DNA of 64,000 bases from Quillaja saponaria (Eukaryota > Streptophyta > Magnoliopsida > Fabales > Quillajaceae): positions 10,540,001-10,604,000 of the forward strand of contig CM055612.1 of the NCBI GenBank assembly GCA_029379385.1, written 5' to 3'. Shown one piece after another: positions 21,261 to 32,217 of the stretch; the stretch's first letter is position 1; each line of letters starts with the position of its first letter. The position numbers and the translations under genes are program-made. Below the pieces are notes generated by a model. It had not been told where the DNA came from and ran no database searches. It saw only the letters and a list, made by a program, of their open reading frames with translations.

Positions 21261-22056
21261 ATATAAATATAGAAATGTTTTTACACAAGTTTTTTATTTA
21301 GACTCCTTCCCATTGGTAATTAACATCTATTTATTAAATTAATACTCACTAATTTATTTATTTATTTAGACTTATTTCTAAGATAAGAATATAAATGTAA
21401 TATATATATTAATAAAAACTAATTTTAAAATGTTATGAGGAGAGTTTGTTTTTCCCTATGATTAGTTTGTTCATCTTTATATTTGTTACAAATTTCATCG
21501 TATTTCTTATTATATCTGTTTTGTTTATAATAATAATCGATCCAAGATCTCCACCCTAATTTTAATCTCACCTTGCAGATCAGAAATGCACGGTCTTTTT
21601 TTGGTTAAAATGATATCTATTTTATTATTTTCTTATATTTTATCTTATTTTTATAGTTAACTTTTTATTTTTGTATAATTTTATTTGGGGTCTCCCAAAC
21701 CTAGGTAAAAAATAAAAAATTAATTTTCATTTGTGCAAAGGATCAGAAAATAAATAATAGTTAACCAACTAAATATTAAATAAATTGGGAGCAGTTAGGT
21801 GCTTACCGTTTCAATGAAATTTGGCAAAAAAAAAAAAAAAATGAACTATTGTTGTATTTTTAGCATGCATACTAATGCTGGTTATTTGTTTAATTTCTTT
21901 TTCAATTATTAATTGCATATCTCAGCTTAACGGGATTAGAAATTTATAGAAATTTTTACTCCTAATGTCTCTCCTAATTTTTACTCCTAACATATCTTAA
22001 GATAATTTTTTTATTCTTTTAGTGGACGATCTTAGTATTATACAACTAATAAATTA
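21261..22056. other. AT-rich intergenic, no gene seen
   Basis: No coding frame or element end recognised up to the MULE-2 target duplication. It includes an A-tract at about 21826-21841. Confidence 0.5.
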
Positions 22057-22065
22057 TTGTTTTTA

Positions 22066-22255
22066 GGCTTAACTATTGTATTAGTCCTTTAGGATTGACT
22101 CATTTTCTAATCAAGTCTTCCAAAAATTAATTGGATCAATTTAATCCTTTCAGATTTATAAGTTTTCAATAAAGTGGTAATTTCTAATTTCCCGTTATAT
22201 ACAACGGAATTGTCCTACATGGCTTAATGGGATATATGACATAGCAATTCACCCC
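22066..22255 (+). repeat. Left terminal inverted repeat of MULE-2
   Basis: Pairs with about 27775-27960. Shared landmarks include GTTTTCAAT and CGTTATATA near the inner end. Confidence 0.85.
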
Positions 22256-22315
22256 TACTTAGTTTAACACAAGTTTTTCCTGCAAGCCAGGAAACAGTTT
22301 TCATAGGGTTAGCTA

Positions 22316-22600
22316 GGGTTTCTTTAGGCCGAATTGAAATCCAAGGCTTTCTACCTCTCCAATAATTTCTTAAATCTCAAAATTTTGTTAGACAATGATC
22401 CAAAAAAAAAAAATTCCCAAATCTGAAGCTTTCTAGTTCTCAAAGAATTCTTATTAGTTAGGGTTTCTTTAGTCCCAATTGAAATTTGAAGCTTTCTACC
22501 TCTCAAAGAATTCCTTAAATCCCAAAATTGTGTTAGACTATGATACTAAAAGAAATCTCAAATCTCAAGCTTTCTACCTCTCAAAGAATTCCTATTAGTC
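22316..22600 (+). repeat. Subterminal direct repeats in MULE-2
   Basis: A block beginning TAGGGTTTCTTTAG, containing GGCTTTCTACCTCTC or AGCTTTCTACCTCTC and ending in GTTAGACWATGAT, occurs at 22316-22400 and again at 22459-22545. Partial units lie at 22420-22458 and 22555-22600. The period is about 142 bp. Confidence 0.8.
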
Positions 22601-24215
22601 TGTTATATATTGCGTATACTTTTTCTAAGTATACTCTTCTTTTGCAAGTTAATGACTTTGCATATCAAACAATGCCTAGACCAAGTTTTGGTCATAGAGA
22701 AAGCAATATTGGAAAGTTGCAAATGGTATTTATGTGTTTCTACAACATATGTCTTCCTGGTTCGTTATATGAAAGCATCTATTCCATCAGATAAGGAGGT
22801 ATAATTCATACTGGCATTTAATGATTTTTCAAGCTTCAGATTTTGATATTTGCAGTGCAGAAAGTCCTGATATGTTTCTAAATTTTTTTGTAAAATTTTT
22901 GGATGGAGAATATAGCTTTTTTTCTTACTGAACTTAGTCTGTTCCACTATCCGACTACTGTTCTGTATTGCCCTTATTGGACTGACACTCTAAAGCACCA
23001 CACAGGCTACTCTAAAGATCAACTAATGTAATCTCTCATTCCTTATTGTTTTATTTATTAGTTTTGATAATAAATGTTGTTCAATTGGCCAACCATTAGC
23101 ATATGCTTCATTTTTAATAGTAATAATATCATTTGGTGATTTTTTTTGTCCCATGTGACAGGGAGTGTACCAAACTTTTGGTTAGCTTTCATCCAATAGC
23201 TCCAGAAAGAAAGCTTAGGGTAGTCTTCAAGTGCAGATCATGGTTTTGTAGTTATTATTCCTTCGGCAAAAGCAAAGGCAAAGAGACTACTTTAAAATGC
23301 AGTAACTCCATGTGTTCTGCTAGTGTTTAGTTTGAGAGATTATGGTTGTTAATATGGTACTAATAGATGAGAGATCATTGTTGTTATGATTTGCCAGTGG
23401 CTCTTTTTTTTTCTTTTTTTTCTTTTCTTTGAGATTTTGCAATTAGAAAGATAAAACTTGAGTGTAAACTGCAAGGGCAATTTTATTCTATTATTTTTAC
23501 ATAATGAAAGGTGATGACAAATATGTTAAGCATTATTGCTCAGTAATTAAGAGATCATTTCTAGTTATAAAATATTTTTCTATGTGTAAACCTTCTATTT
23601 ATAGTTAAGAAAATTATACCATCACATTTACAGTTAATAATATGGTATGCACTCCATTGCCTGAGGTGACTGAGATTTGAAAAGAAATTGGAAGAAAGCA
23701 AGGGTAAAAGGACAAAAAAATGAATGAGAAAAGAAAAATGCTCATTTTGCAGGATATATGTTGATGTTATAATTGATGGGATCAAAATGCAGGACACTGA
23801 CTAAAAAGAGAAAAGGAGTAATATAACTGAAAGAAAAGAACCAAAAAGGATGGAAAAGAAAATGGCTCATTTAGCTTGCGATTTAGAATGCAAAACACTA
23901 AAAGGAAAAAAGTAATATGCTGAATGTAGAGGATATAGTGATGCTATCTCAAAAAGCTACTGTAAAAGGAAAAAGTGAAACAAGTATCCCAATCTCTGGT
24001 ATGTCCTTATGTTAATATGCAGAAATGGGTCAAATATTTTCTTCTCAATAGAAATTCTGGCCCTGAAAATTTCACGACAGTAATTTGAATAAAATGTTCC
24101 ACTAAATAAAATTTGACTCTATTTAGTGAGAATAGCTCTCCTCATATATTGTAAATTAGAAAATAAAGATCACATTTCCATCATCACAGTAAAGGAGGAA
24201 AATAAAATTGTAAAT
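22601..24215. other. MULE-2 interior without a recognised gene
   Basis: Short open frames occur (for example 23133-23330 on the plus strand) but none has a recognisable motif. A second element-encoded ORF could have lain here, as in MULE-1, but nothing supports it now. A T/C-rich run lies at about 23405-23430. Confidence 0.45.
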
Positions 24216-24219
24216 GATA

Positions 24220-27200
24220 TTAGTTGCTTTTCTTCACTGGTAAAGCTATTGATTCTTGACTGGTAGCTATCTTGGAAGAGGCATTCTTTTGCTTTGTACC
24301 CTTACTTGCAGTCACTAATGTATCTCCAATGACACAATGATTTCTTTCCCATATGATTGGAGCTCTTTTAACTTCAGTTCCTTTCCCTTGACTGCCACTT
24401 ATCTTGGCTGATCTCTAGTATAATAAATTATATGGTTAACTTCAATTTATAAAGATTAAAAAAATTAACCTAACTATTAAAATTCACAATGCCATTTTAA
24501 AATTAAAACTGTTATACCTGGATTTTTCCATCATTGCCTACATCAGTCACCTTTTTACTCTCACTTGGAATAGTAATAGGAGACACAAATGGAATTGTAG
24601 GCGGAAGCACTGTTGGGCTAACATGTCCAAGTAATCTTTTGCATGATCTTCTGTTATGTCCCAACTACAAACACTTTGAGCACTTCACAGTAAATGTCTT
24701 TTTCATATTTGCACTTTTAGGCTCATCAGATTCCTTGTTCCTATTCTTTTTAGGTCTTCCAGGTGCATTTCTACGTGGTGGAGGCTCCACATCATTTGCT
24801 TCAGTCCTCGGCCACATATTACTTCCATTAGCTGGAAAAATAATTGGAGCATAGCATGCAATATATGCATCTCGCTTGTAACACTCATGAACATAGTTGT
24901 CCACTTTATCCTTCTTGAAACCAATACAAGCAATAACATGAGCACATGGAACTCCAGTCAAGTCCCACTTCCTGCAGCTGCATGTTTTCTCTTCTAAGTC
25001 CACAATAAATTTTTCAGTCCTAAAACTAACTTCAAATTTTAATTGTCCTGCCCATGTTGGTAACCATTTTCCACTCTCTATTTTCTGTTTCTCAATTTTG
25101 TTCCTTATCTTAGGACATACCTCTCCCTTATATCTCTCTATTTTTTGTCCGTTGGTTGTGAATCTTCTCATAAGATATAACCTTATCCACTCAATCATTG
25201 TCACTATTGGCTTGTCTCTACATTCAAGTATGGTTAAGTTGAATGCCTCTGACATATTATTTTGTAATATATCACTTTTAGGATACCCTGAAAATGGATT
25301 TATACACCACCATTTTCTTGGTATGCCCATAAGATAGCCCCATGCATGTTCATCAATTCTTTTAATATTTTCCATCTCTTTTTCCCATGCCTGAACATAA
25401 GATGCTGAAGCTGCAGCCCACATCATTTCCTTAAATTGGCTTCCAGGGTATTTCTTTCTAAAATTAGCATAGAGATATCTCATGCAAAACCTATTCTCAA
25501 CTCTAGGTAACATTTCCTCAAACATTGGAACTAGCCCCTGCATACAAGAAATAAAAAACAATAAAAAGTAACAAATCAAGTTATTAGGAGTAGCATGTAA
25601 ATAATATAAGTGGCTTTTTACCAGCAACCACATTTCTTTCTATTTCCCTTGATGGGCAAATATAAAAAATACAAAGAATTGAATACTATTTAATTAATTA
25701 ATATAGTAGAATTGGTTATATACATACTTTCTGTTGATCTGAAATAAATGTCCACCTCTTCTCATCTGGCCATCCAATATCATCAAGTAATCTCTGAAAG
25801 AACCAAGTCCAAGAGTCTTTTGTCTCAGCCTCCACTAACTGCAAATGCAATTGGAAACATCTCTTCATTCGGATCTCTACCTATTGCAGTCAAAAGTTGT
25901 CCACCATATGGTCCTTTCAAGAAACAACCATCCACTCCAATAATAGGTCTACAAGAAGTTAAGAAGCCTATTTTGCACCCTCCCAAGCATATATATAATC
26001 TCTGAAAAATAGGTTTCAAGTTTCTAGGTGGCATTCCAATTTGATCTTCAAACACAACACCAGGTATAATAACATGTAGAACTGCACTTGAGCCTTTATT
26101 TGACCTCCTGATTTCTTCACAGTAATCATACAATCTGGTATATTGTTTTGAATATGACCCTTCAATAATTTCCATAGCAGCTCTTTTTGCCCTGTATGCT
26201 TTAGATATAGGAATATCCAATGTATATTTAGATTTGCCCTGTATATGTCAGATAGCTTCCACTTTGGATTTTCCATAATCTTTTGAGCAAATTTTTTTCC
26301 AACAAACTTTGAACTACAAAGACTCACATTAAATTCTCTACTGCAATTGTGTTCATCAAAAACACTCTTGATTTGAAAGCCCTGTTGCCTATGCATTTTA
26401 GAGCAAAAGACTTTCCATTCACATCCATCTTGACATTTTTCCCTCACTCTAATCTTGTCATTCTTAATGAACTTTATTTTCCTCCCATTAACCATAGAAT
26501 ATTCTATAACAGCTTTTTTAAATTGTTCAAGACTGTTAAATTCCATTTCCAACTCCCATTTAAAATCTTTCATTTTTGAACCAGGTTTAAACATAAGTTT
26601 TTCAGGCCTTGTTGCACCATCTTCATCTGATTCATAATAATCCATTAATTCGTCACTTTCATAATCATTCTCACTAAACTCTACATTCTTTACAGTGCAT
26701 GGCCTCTTCTTAGAAGGTATTTCCTCACTCCTCGACATCTTAGCAAAATAATATTGTTCAAAAGTATCCTCCTTATTACTAGCAGTAGTAGTAGGACCTA
26801 GGCCAGTAACATCATTTTCAATTGGCATCTCAGTCACATGTTTTAATTCAACAAGCCTACTACAATGCTCAATATTAGCAAGCCCAGTACGTGAACTAGA
26901 ACAATTTACAGTCAGATTTTCATTACAAATCATCTCAGCATCAACATTAATGTAGACATCAAACATATCACCACATTCTTCCTCACTGTCAGGAAACTTT
27001 ATGTCTTTGACATTGTCTTCATCATCACCATCACTATTATTAACCACATCATCATCAAATGACTCGTTACTTTCTTTTTCAAGAACACCAAATTCATTAT
27101 CAAGAAAAGTATTAATAGAAACATCTTTATCATCAACTAAATGTTCAACAAAAATGTCAATAGTTCCATAGGACTCTGCAATATTAGCCATGTTCAAAGC

Positions 27201-27416
27201 TTCTTGATTGTTGGAAATAACCATCAAACCTTTATCAAGAGTTTGACCAGGAATAAGGTACCATACCTTAGATACATTTTCACAACCTAAATCCCCAAGA
27301 GTTTTCATGAGCACAACATAGGAAAACTCATAAATTTGACAGTTCTTTTCCTCCCATAGAAACCCGTCCACATATGTAAGATTTGGAGTTTGTTGAAACC
27401 TACCCCCATAATGCAT
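24220..27416 (-). pseudogene. MuDR-type transposase of MULE-2, full length but with frameshifts and a stop
   Basis: In order from 27416: an N-terminal block with His-Tyr-Gly-Gly-Arg-Phe; a long acidic linker; a MuDR DNA-binding domain (about 26620-26250, Phe-x3-Glu-Gln-Phe-Lys-Lys-Ala-Val and Cys-x3-Cys-x-Trp-Lys-Val); the DDE core (Cys-Arg-Pro-Ile-Ile-Gly-Val-Asp-Gly-Cys, about 25970-25930); an intron (donor GTATGT near 25727, acceptor TATGCAG near 25541); a SWIM zinc finger (CxC-xn-CxH with Cys-Ser-Cys-Arg-Lys-Trp and Val-Pro-Cys-Ala-His, about 24985-24935); a CCHC knuckle (24655-24690); a likely second intron (about 24417-24518); and a basic tail ending at 24220. Lesions: a one-base frameshift near 26222, another near 25838 (just after Phe-Ala-Val), and a stop inside the knuckle between its Cys-x2-Cys and Gly-His. 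The protein would catalyse cut-and-paste transposition if intact. Confidence 0.9.
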
Positions 27417-27969
27417 CCGATAGGATCAAGCACCATGGCTATAAAGACAAATGAATTTATTTAATAATGACAAACAATAAGCTAACAAACAGTATCACAT
27501 AAAGACAAAAAGAATACCTGATCACATATACCTTATATACTTGTGTCTTCACTCCTCTTCGTAAAGCTCAAACACAAGCGAGTTGCTTCAGCCTTGTGAT
27601 GGTTCCTTCTAAGTACCAAACACTACAAGGTCCAACGCCAGTAAAAAAGAAATACTAAAATTGATCAATCTCTAAAATAGCCAAATCGATAACTACCAAA
27701 TCAATTAACATAAGAAAGGAGGCATTAAAACCTAAATTGTATAAGGGTAACGATATCAGTGAGAATAGAAAAAAAAAATTTGAACACATCACTATATTTA
27801 TGCCAACTAGGATAACTCTGTTTATATATAACAGGAAAATTGAAAATTAGAACTTCATTAAAAAAATTTGAATCTTAAAGGACTACATTAACCAAAAAAA
27901 TTTTAGAGGACTTAATTGAAAACTAAGGTATTCTTGAAGGATTAAAATAGTAGTTAAGCCTTGTTTTTA

Positions 27970-28600
27970 AATATTTTAATATTCAACTACTGCATGTATA
28001 ACAAAGCTGTTATTAGGACCCTTATTAACCAAACATACCTACAATTATAAGGATCTGAATTGGTAATGGCTGAGAATCATCCAATTACTACCTTGCCTGT
28101 TTGTAAAATGGAGGTTCAAGTTCCTACCAAAATAAAAATAAAAATGGAGGTTCAAGTTCATCATAATATATATTTATTATGATGTATAAAAATTTTGTCA
28201 TGTCGTAATTTTAGAATCAAAATCAGTTACTCACATAATTTGTTTGTCACTATATATTTTGTCAGAGTTGCGATCACATTTCTATTGCTATTTGATCCTA
28301 ACTAGTCCAAAATGTCAATACTAACTAGCTAGTAAGTTTATTCAAAAATTTACCCATAGGTCATAACCAGTGTTACCTAGAGACATATTACTAACAAAAT
28401 AAATTTATTAATGAAAGAATGTTTGTAATAGTAAACAATTGCATATGTTCACGTACAATCCGAAGTTTACTTCTTGATTGGTTGTTTGTTCCCAGCCAAG
28501 AAAAAAAGAAATAAAAAGAGTTACAAATTACAAGAATAAAAGAATGATGAAATTAGCAATGTGTGTCATTGATCTCCAGGCAGATCTCGTCCATGCAATG
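27970..28600. other. AT-rich intergenic, 3' flank of the peptide gene
   Basis: Contains a short tandem (AAAATGGAGGTTCAAGTTC at about 28106 and 28142). No gene is recognised; the 3' untranslated region of the minus-strand peptide gene is expected in its right end. Confidence 0.5.
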
Positions 28601-28603
28601 AAT

Positions 28604-28825
28604 TCAAGTACATGTACCGGTGTTCCGTCCGGCGATGAAAGTGCAAGGATTAGGACCAGATGGTCGCACCGGACCTCGTTGAAGAACTTGCAGAATAAGG
28701 CTATCTTTTTTTACCCATTCATCACTTTTTAATCCCCTCGTTGCTCCAATAACTTGTGAAGTAGTAATCAAAATGGTGCAAATGACTAAAACAGCCAAAA
28801 CAATTTTCCTGTGTGAGAACACCAT
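28604..28825 (-). CDS. Small secreted peptide precursor, CTNIP/SCREW-like
   Basis: This single-exon frame encodes 73 residues. Residues about 8-27 are a hydrophobic signal-peptide core ending near Val-Ile-Gly-Ala. A short variable linker with charged residues follows. The C-terminus is a compact, probably processed peptide: Arg-Gly-Pro-Val, Pro-Ser-Gly-Pro-Asn-Pro-Cys-Thr-Phe-Ile, then Cys at position 72. The two Cys are 10 residues apart and could form a disulfide. Pre-pro layout, length and the P-S-x-P-x-x-C-T-x-I/P motif resemble the CTNIP/SCREW phytocytokines, apoplastic ligands of the receptor kinase HSL3/NUT that tune immunity and water loss. Here Phe-Ile-Ala replaces Asn-Ile-Pro. I chose the ATG at 28825, not the upstream 29002 ATG of the same frame, because it directly precedes the signal peptide and lies 126 bp below a TATA box. 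Family assignment is from memory of motifs, so moderate. Confidence 0.65.
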   Translation of the reverse strand: MVFSHRKIVLAVLVICTILITTSQVIGATRGLKSDEWVKKDSLILQVLQRGPVRPSGPNPCTFIAGRNTGTCT

Positions 28826-28948
28826 CTTTAATTTGTATGAAGAAAGCTTTCTTGCTATGAGTTTTGTTTGGTAGCTAGGAATATAAGCTTTCGAATTGTT
28901 TATTTGTGAGGAAGATATAGATATGCTTGATGGCAAAATGGCAGACAT

Positions 28949-28960
28949 AATATATAGAGG
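28949..28960 (-). promoter_or_regulatory. Putative TATA box of the peptide gene
   Basis: On the minus strand CTCTATATATTATG lies about 126 bp upstream of the chosen ATG. Its position fits a short leader of roughly 90 nt. Confidence 0.5.
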
Positions 28961-29004
28961 CAGAACCATTTCTAATTTCCTGTTCATTTGTATATTTTTC
29001 AATT

Positions 29005-30105
29005 GGATTATGTTTTGACTGGCCTCTGGTCGAGAAATTAGAGTTTGACTTAGCCATTTGGTTTGAAATTTGAAAATATTGAAACGAGAAAGAATGGATC
29101 AAATAAATTAACTTGGACGTCAAACAGATGCGTAGAAAAATGGGCAGTTGAATTGGGTTTGTATATATGTGATATCTGGGTCAATTCACTTGTGGGTTGT
29201 GCCAACATATATATGCCCAGTGTGTTTCTTATTCTTATTAAGGTTGAACATTGACCCACCCATAACTAACTATGACTTTGAAAAAATACATAATCTTAAT
29301 TCTTAAGCTATATAGTTTTGTGTATGAAAGTTTTCTCTCACATAAATTTATTCAATTTTTTTAAAGATACTGTATCGTCAAGAGTTAAAATCTGCATTTT
29401 AATTAGAAACAATGAAACTAAAGTTCATATTATAAATCTGTGTTTGTCCCTCAAGGACGAAGCCTTTTATGGACTAGAAGAGACAATGATCTCCTAAATT
29501 TTTGTGAAAATATTAATATTATTATTCTAAAAATGATTCTTAAACTTCCATTCTTTCTATTTAATATTGTCGCCTATCTAAAAATAAAATCAAATATCAT
29601 TTTCACTTATAAATTTTTATTATGTCTTGTGAGTTATTGAGTTTCTTATTATTATTTACTATTATTATAGTGAAATACATTTATATAAAATTTTAGTCGC
29701 CCCAAAAAATAAATATCTAACTCTGTCACTGTTGTCACGTCACCCCATATTAAGTAAATCTGATGGGAGTTGCACAATGCATGATTTTCAAAACTATAGG
29801 ATGCTAATTTGAATTTTTAAATTATATAGATTAAATTGAATTTTCGACCACATTACAAAAACTAAAAATATAATTTAGCCTAATCCAAAAAATTTCCTAT
29901 AAAAATGAATTCTCGTACTCTGTGCACATTAAAGTCTCAAACTTTTCGTTGTATTTCTTATGGTTTCAGTGTCTATACGTTTAAATGAATGAAATTATCA
30001 TCAAGTATTTTCTTTGGTAGTGATTCCGTACGGAGCATTAGCATGCCACAAAATCATATGGAGTAAACTAATTACTTGGTAATTAAGTTAAGAGGCAATT
30101 GGCTA
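29005..30105. other. AT-rich upstream/intergenic region, no gene seen
   Basis: Probably includes distal promoter sequence of the minus-strand peptide gene at its left end. Short open frames here have no recognisable product. Confidence 0.5.
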
Positions 30106-30109
30106 AAGA

Positions 30110-30840
30110 TATTATGATTCACATGTAAATTAAAAACAAGAATAATTTGTGAGTAAATCGATAAATTCATATCAATTTAAATATTAATTATATATGAGAA
30201 TAATTTATGAAGAAATCGACTAACAACTTGACAATTTAAATATGAGAATAATTTGTGTAAATCGCAAAGTACATGACGATTTGTAAATACATATGAGAAT
30301 AATTTATAATATAATATGCTAACTATCTGACAATATAAATATTAATAACGAATGACAATAATTTCTAGATATATTGGCTATCTCTAGGTTTCTAATGAAT
30401 AATTTGTTAACTATATTTGAGAATAATTATGAAGAAATAACCTAAATTTATTTATGTAGTCCATCTACTTACATATATGAGAATAATTTGTATAAAAAAA
30501 TAAATTAGATCTATTTATTTGTTAATTACATTTGAAAATAATTTGTGAAAAAATATGCTAAAATCTTGGCAATTGATTATTAATTATATATATATGAGAG
30601 TAATTTTTTAAAGAAATCAATTTAAATTTTGACAATTTAAATGTTAATTATATTGATAATATATTATAAAGAAATTATCTATATATGTTCGTGATTTTTC
30701 TACATGTTAATTTTATTTACATATTAATTTATAAGAAAATTAGCTACATTGATAACGGTCTTTCAATTTATCTGTAAATTACACATGATAATAATTTGTG
30801 ATAAATCCACAAAAGTATATGACGTTTGACTAATTCTGTT
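30110..30840. repeat. Diverged AT-rich minisatellite, about 60-75 bp period
   Basis: The core TATGAGAATAATTTRTGAAG, followed by AAATCG-type and CAATTTAAATATTAATTA stretches, recurs about ten times between 30130 and 30800 with substitutions and length changes. Clear instances start near 30194, 30241, 30292, 30475 and 30592. Confidence 0.75.
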
Positions 30841-30849
30841 ACCACTATA

Positions 30850-32210
30850 ATAATATCTAAACATTTTTTTTATTCTATTTTGTTCTCCCTCCCCCTTTCT
30901 AGACTGGCGGCTAGTTTTGTTATTTTATTGGTTTATCAGTAACGTTTCTATGTTCTTGTTATACAATTATGAACATCTTTTTATATTAATTATATTTTAC
31001 TCTTATAAATTATTATATATATTACAATTTGAATTAGATATATAATCTCTTTATTTAAATCATAATTAATAAATAATCTCCACTCATCCAAATTAGTCAC
31101 TAAATATAACAAATTTACTCAAAAAAAAAAAAAAAAAACTTAATTACCTTCATTATAATTTTTTTTTTTTATGTCTTCTCCCTTTTATATTTCTTTTCTT
31201 TTATTATTTTTTTATGAAACTAACTCTTTATATTGATTCAATTTTAGCATACATAAACAATATTTGAATTTTTCATAATTTTTGTTTTCTAGTCATAATA
31301 TTTAAATTATCAATAAAATTTCTAATATTTTTATTTTTTTCATTTATAGAAATTATATAAGTAGTTGTTTCAATTTGAGTTTTAATGACAGTATTTTCAC
31401 TAAAAAAAATTATTTTCTTTTTATTGTATTACAATTATTAAAGAATAAGCTAAAATTGGATAAATCTGAAAACTTTAATTGCTAGACCAAGAAAAGATAA
31501 AATAAGAAATAAGAAATACAAAGTGAAAGACAATAACTAGAAAAAAAAAAAAAAAAAAACCCTTATAATAAGGTTATAGTTTATTCTTTTCTAAGTTAAT
31601 TTGTTAGATTTTATTACTAATTTGGATATTTGAGATTATTTGCTAATTAAGAGATGTGTCTAATTTGATAATTCATAGTAGTAATCACAAAATCGGAAGG
31701 GTAAAATATACATGACCTTTATATAAGAAATTGTTGAAATTAATTTTTTAGTCAGTATTTACAATTATATGGCATTATTGTTAATCAAGAAGGTCTGTTT
31801 TTGACTGAATTATATAAATAATTAGTCAAGATGTGCTTAATCGTCAAAGTTTGAAAAAAAAAATTATTCATACTTAAACACATGATTAGTTATGAACTTA
31901 TAATTTACTTGAAATTTTTTCCAGCATCATCAATGCTGAAAGTAGAAAGGAAACATGACATGAATATTGATGCATTACATCCATATGAATATTGATAAAC
32001 TTTTGTGTAACATTGAAGTAATGCATGAAATACAAGATTAGTGGATAAACTAGAAACATGCAATTTCGTTTTTATTTTGGGGAAAATGCCTCAAATTCCC
32101 TCAACATTAAATTTGTAGAGAGGTTAGTCTACATGAAGAAATCCAAAACCAAATGGAAACAACTGTAGAAGATCAACCTAAACAATAAAGAGAAAACCCC
32201 ATTCAAAAAG
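30850..32210. other. AT-rich intergenic, no gene seen
   Basis: Homopolymer-rich (A-tracts near 31121-31138 and 31540-31559). No coding frame or element boundary found before the Harbinger relic. Confidence 0.5.
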
Positions 32211-32217
32211 ATTATAG

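Larger units (their letters stand above)
22066..27960 (-). mobile_element. Mutator-like element 2 (MULE-2), nearly complete
   Basis: The inverted termini GGCTTAACTATTGTATTAGTCC (22066, shown here only to its first bases) and GGCTTAACTACTATTTTAATCC-like (rc from 27960) share homology for about 190 bp. They are flanked by the perfect 9-bp duplication TTGTTTTTA at 22057-22065 and 27961-27969. At 5.9 kb it has the length of an autonomous MuDR-type element and contains a full-length transposase on the minus strand with very few lesions. The left quarter (22260-24200) holds no recognised gene. It is clearly younger than MULE-1. Confidence 0.93.

Noticed and set aside
24534..24854. Plus-strand frame of 106 codons
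   Set aside because: Shadow of the MULE-2 transposase C-terminal coding region on the other strand.
30110..30840. CRISPR-like array
   Set aside because: Units are imperfect, vary in length and have no unique spacers. This is a plant minisatellite.
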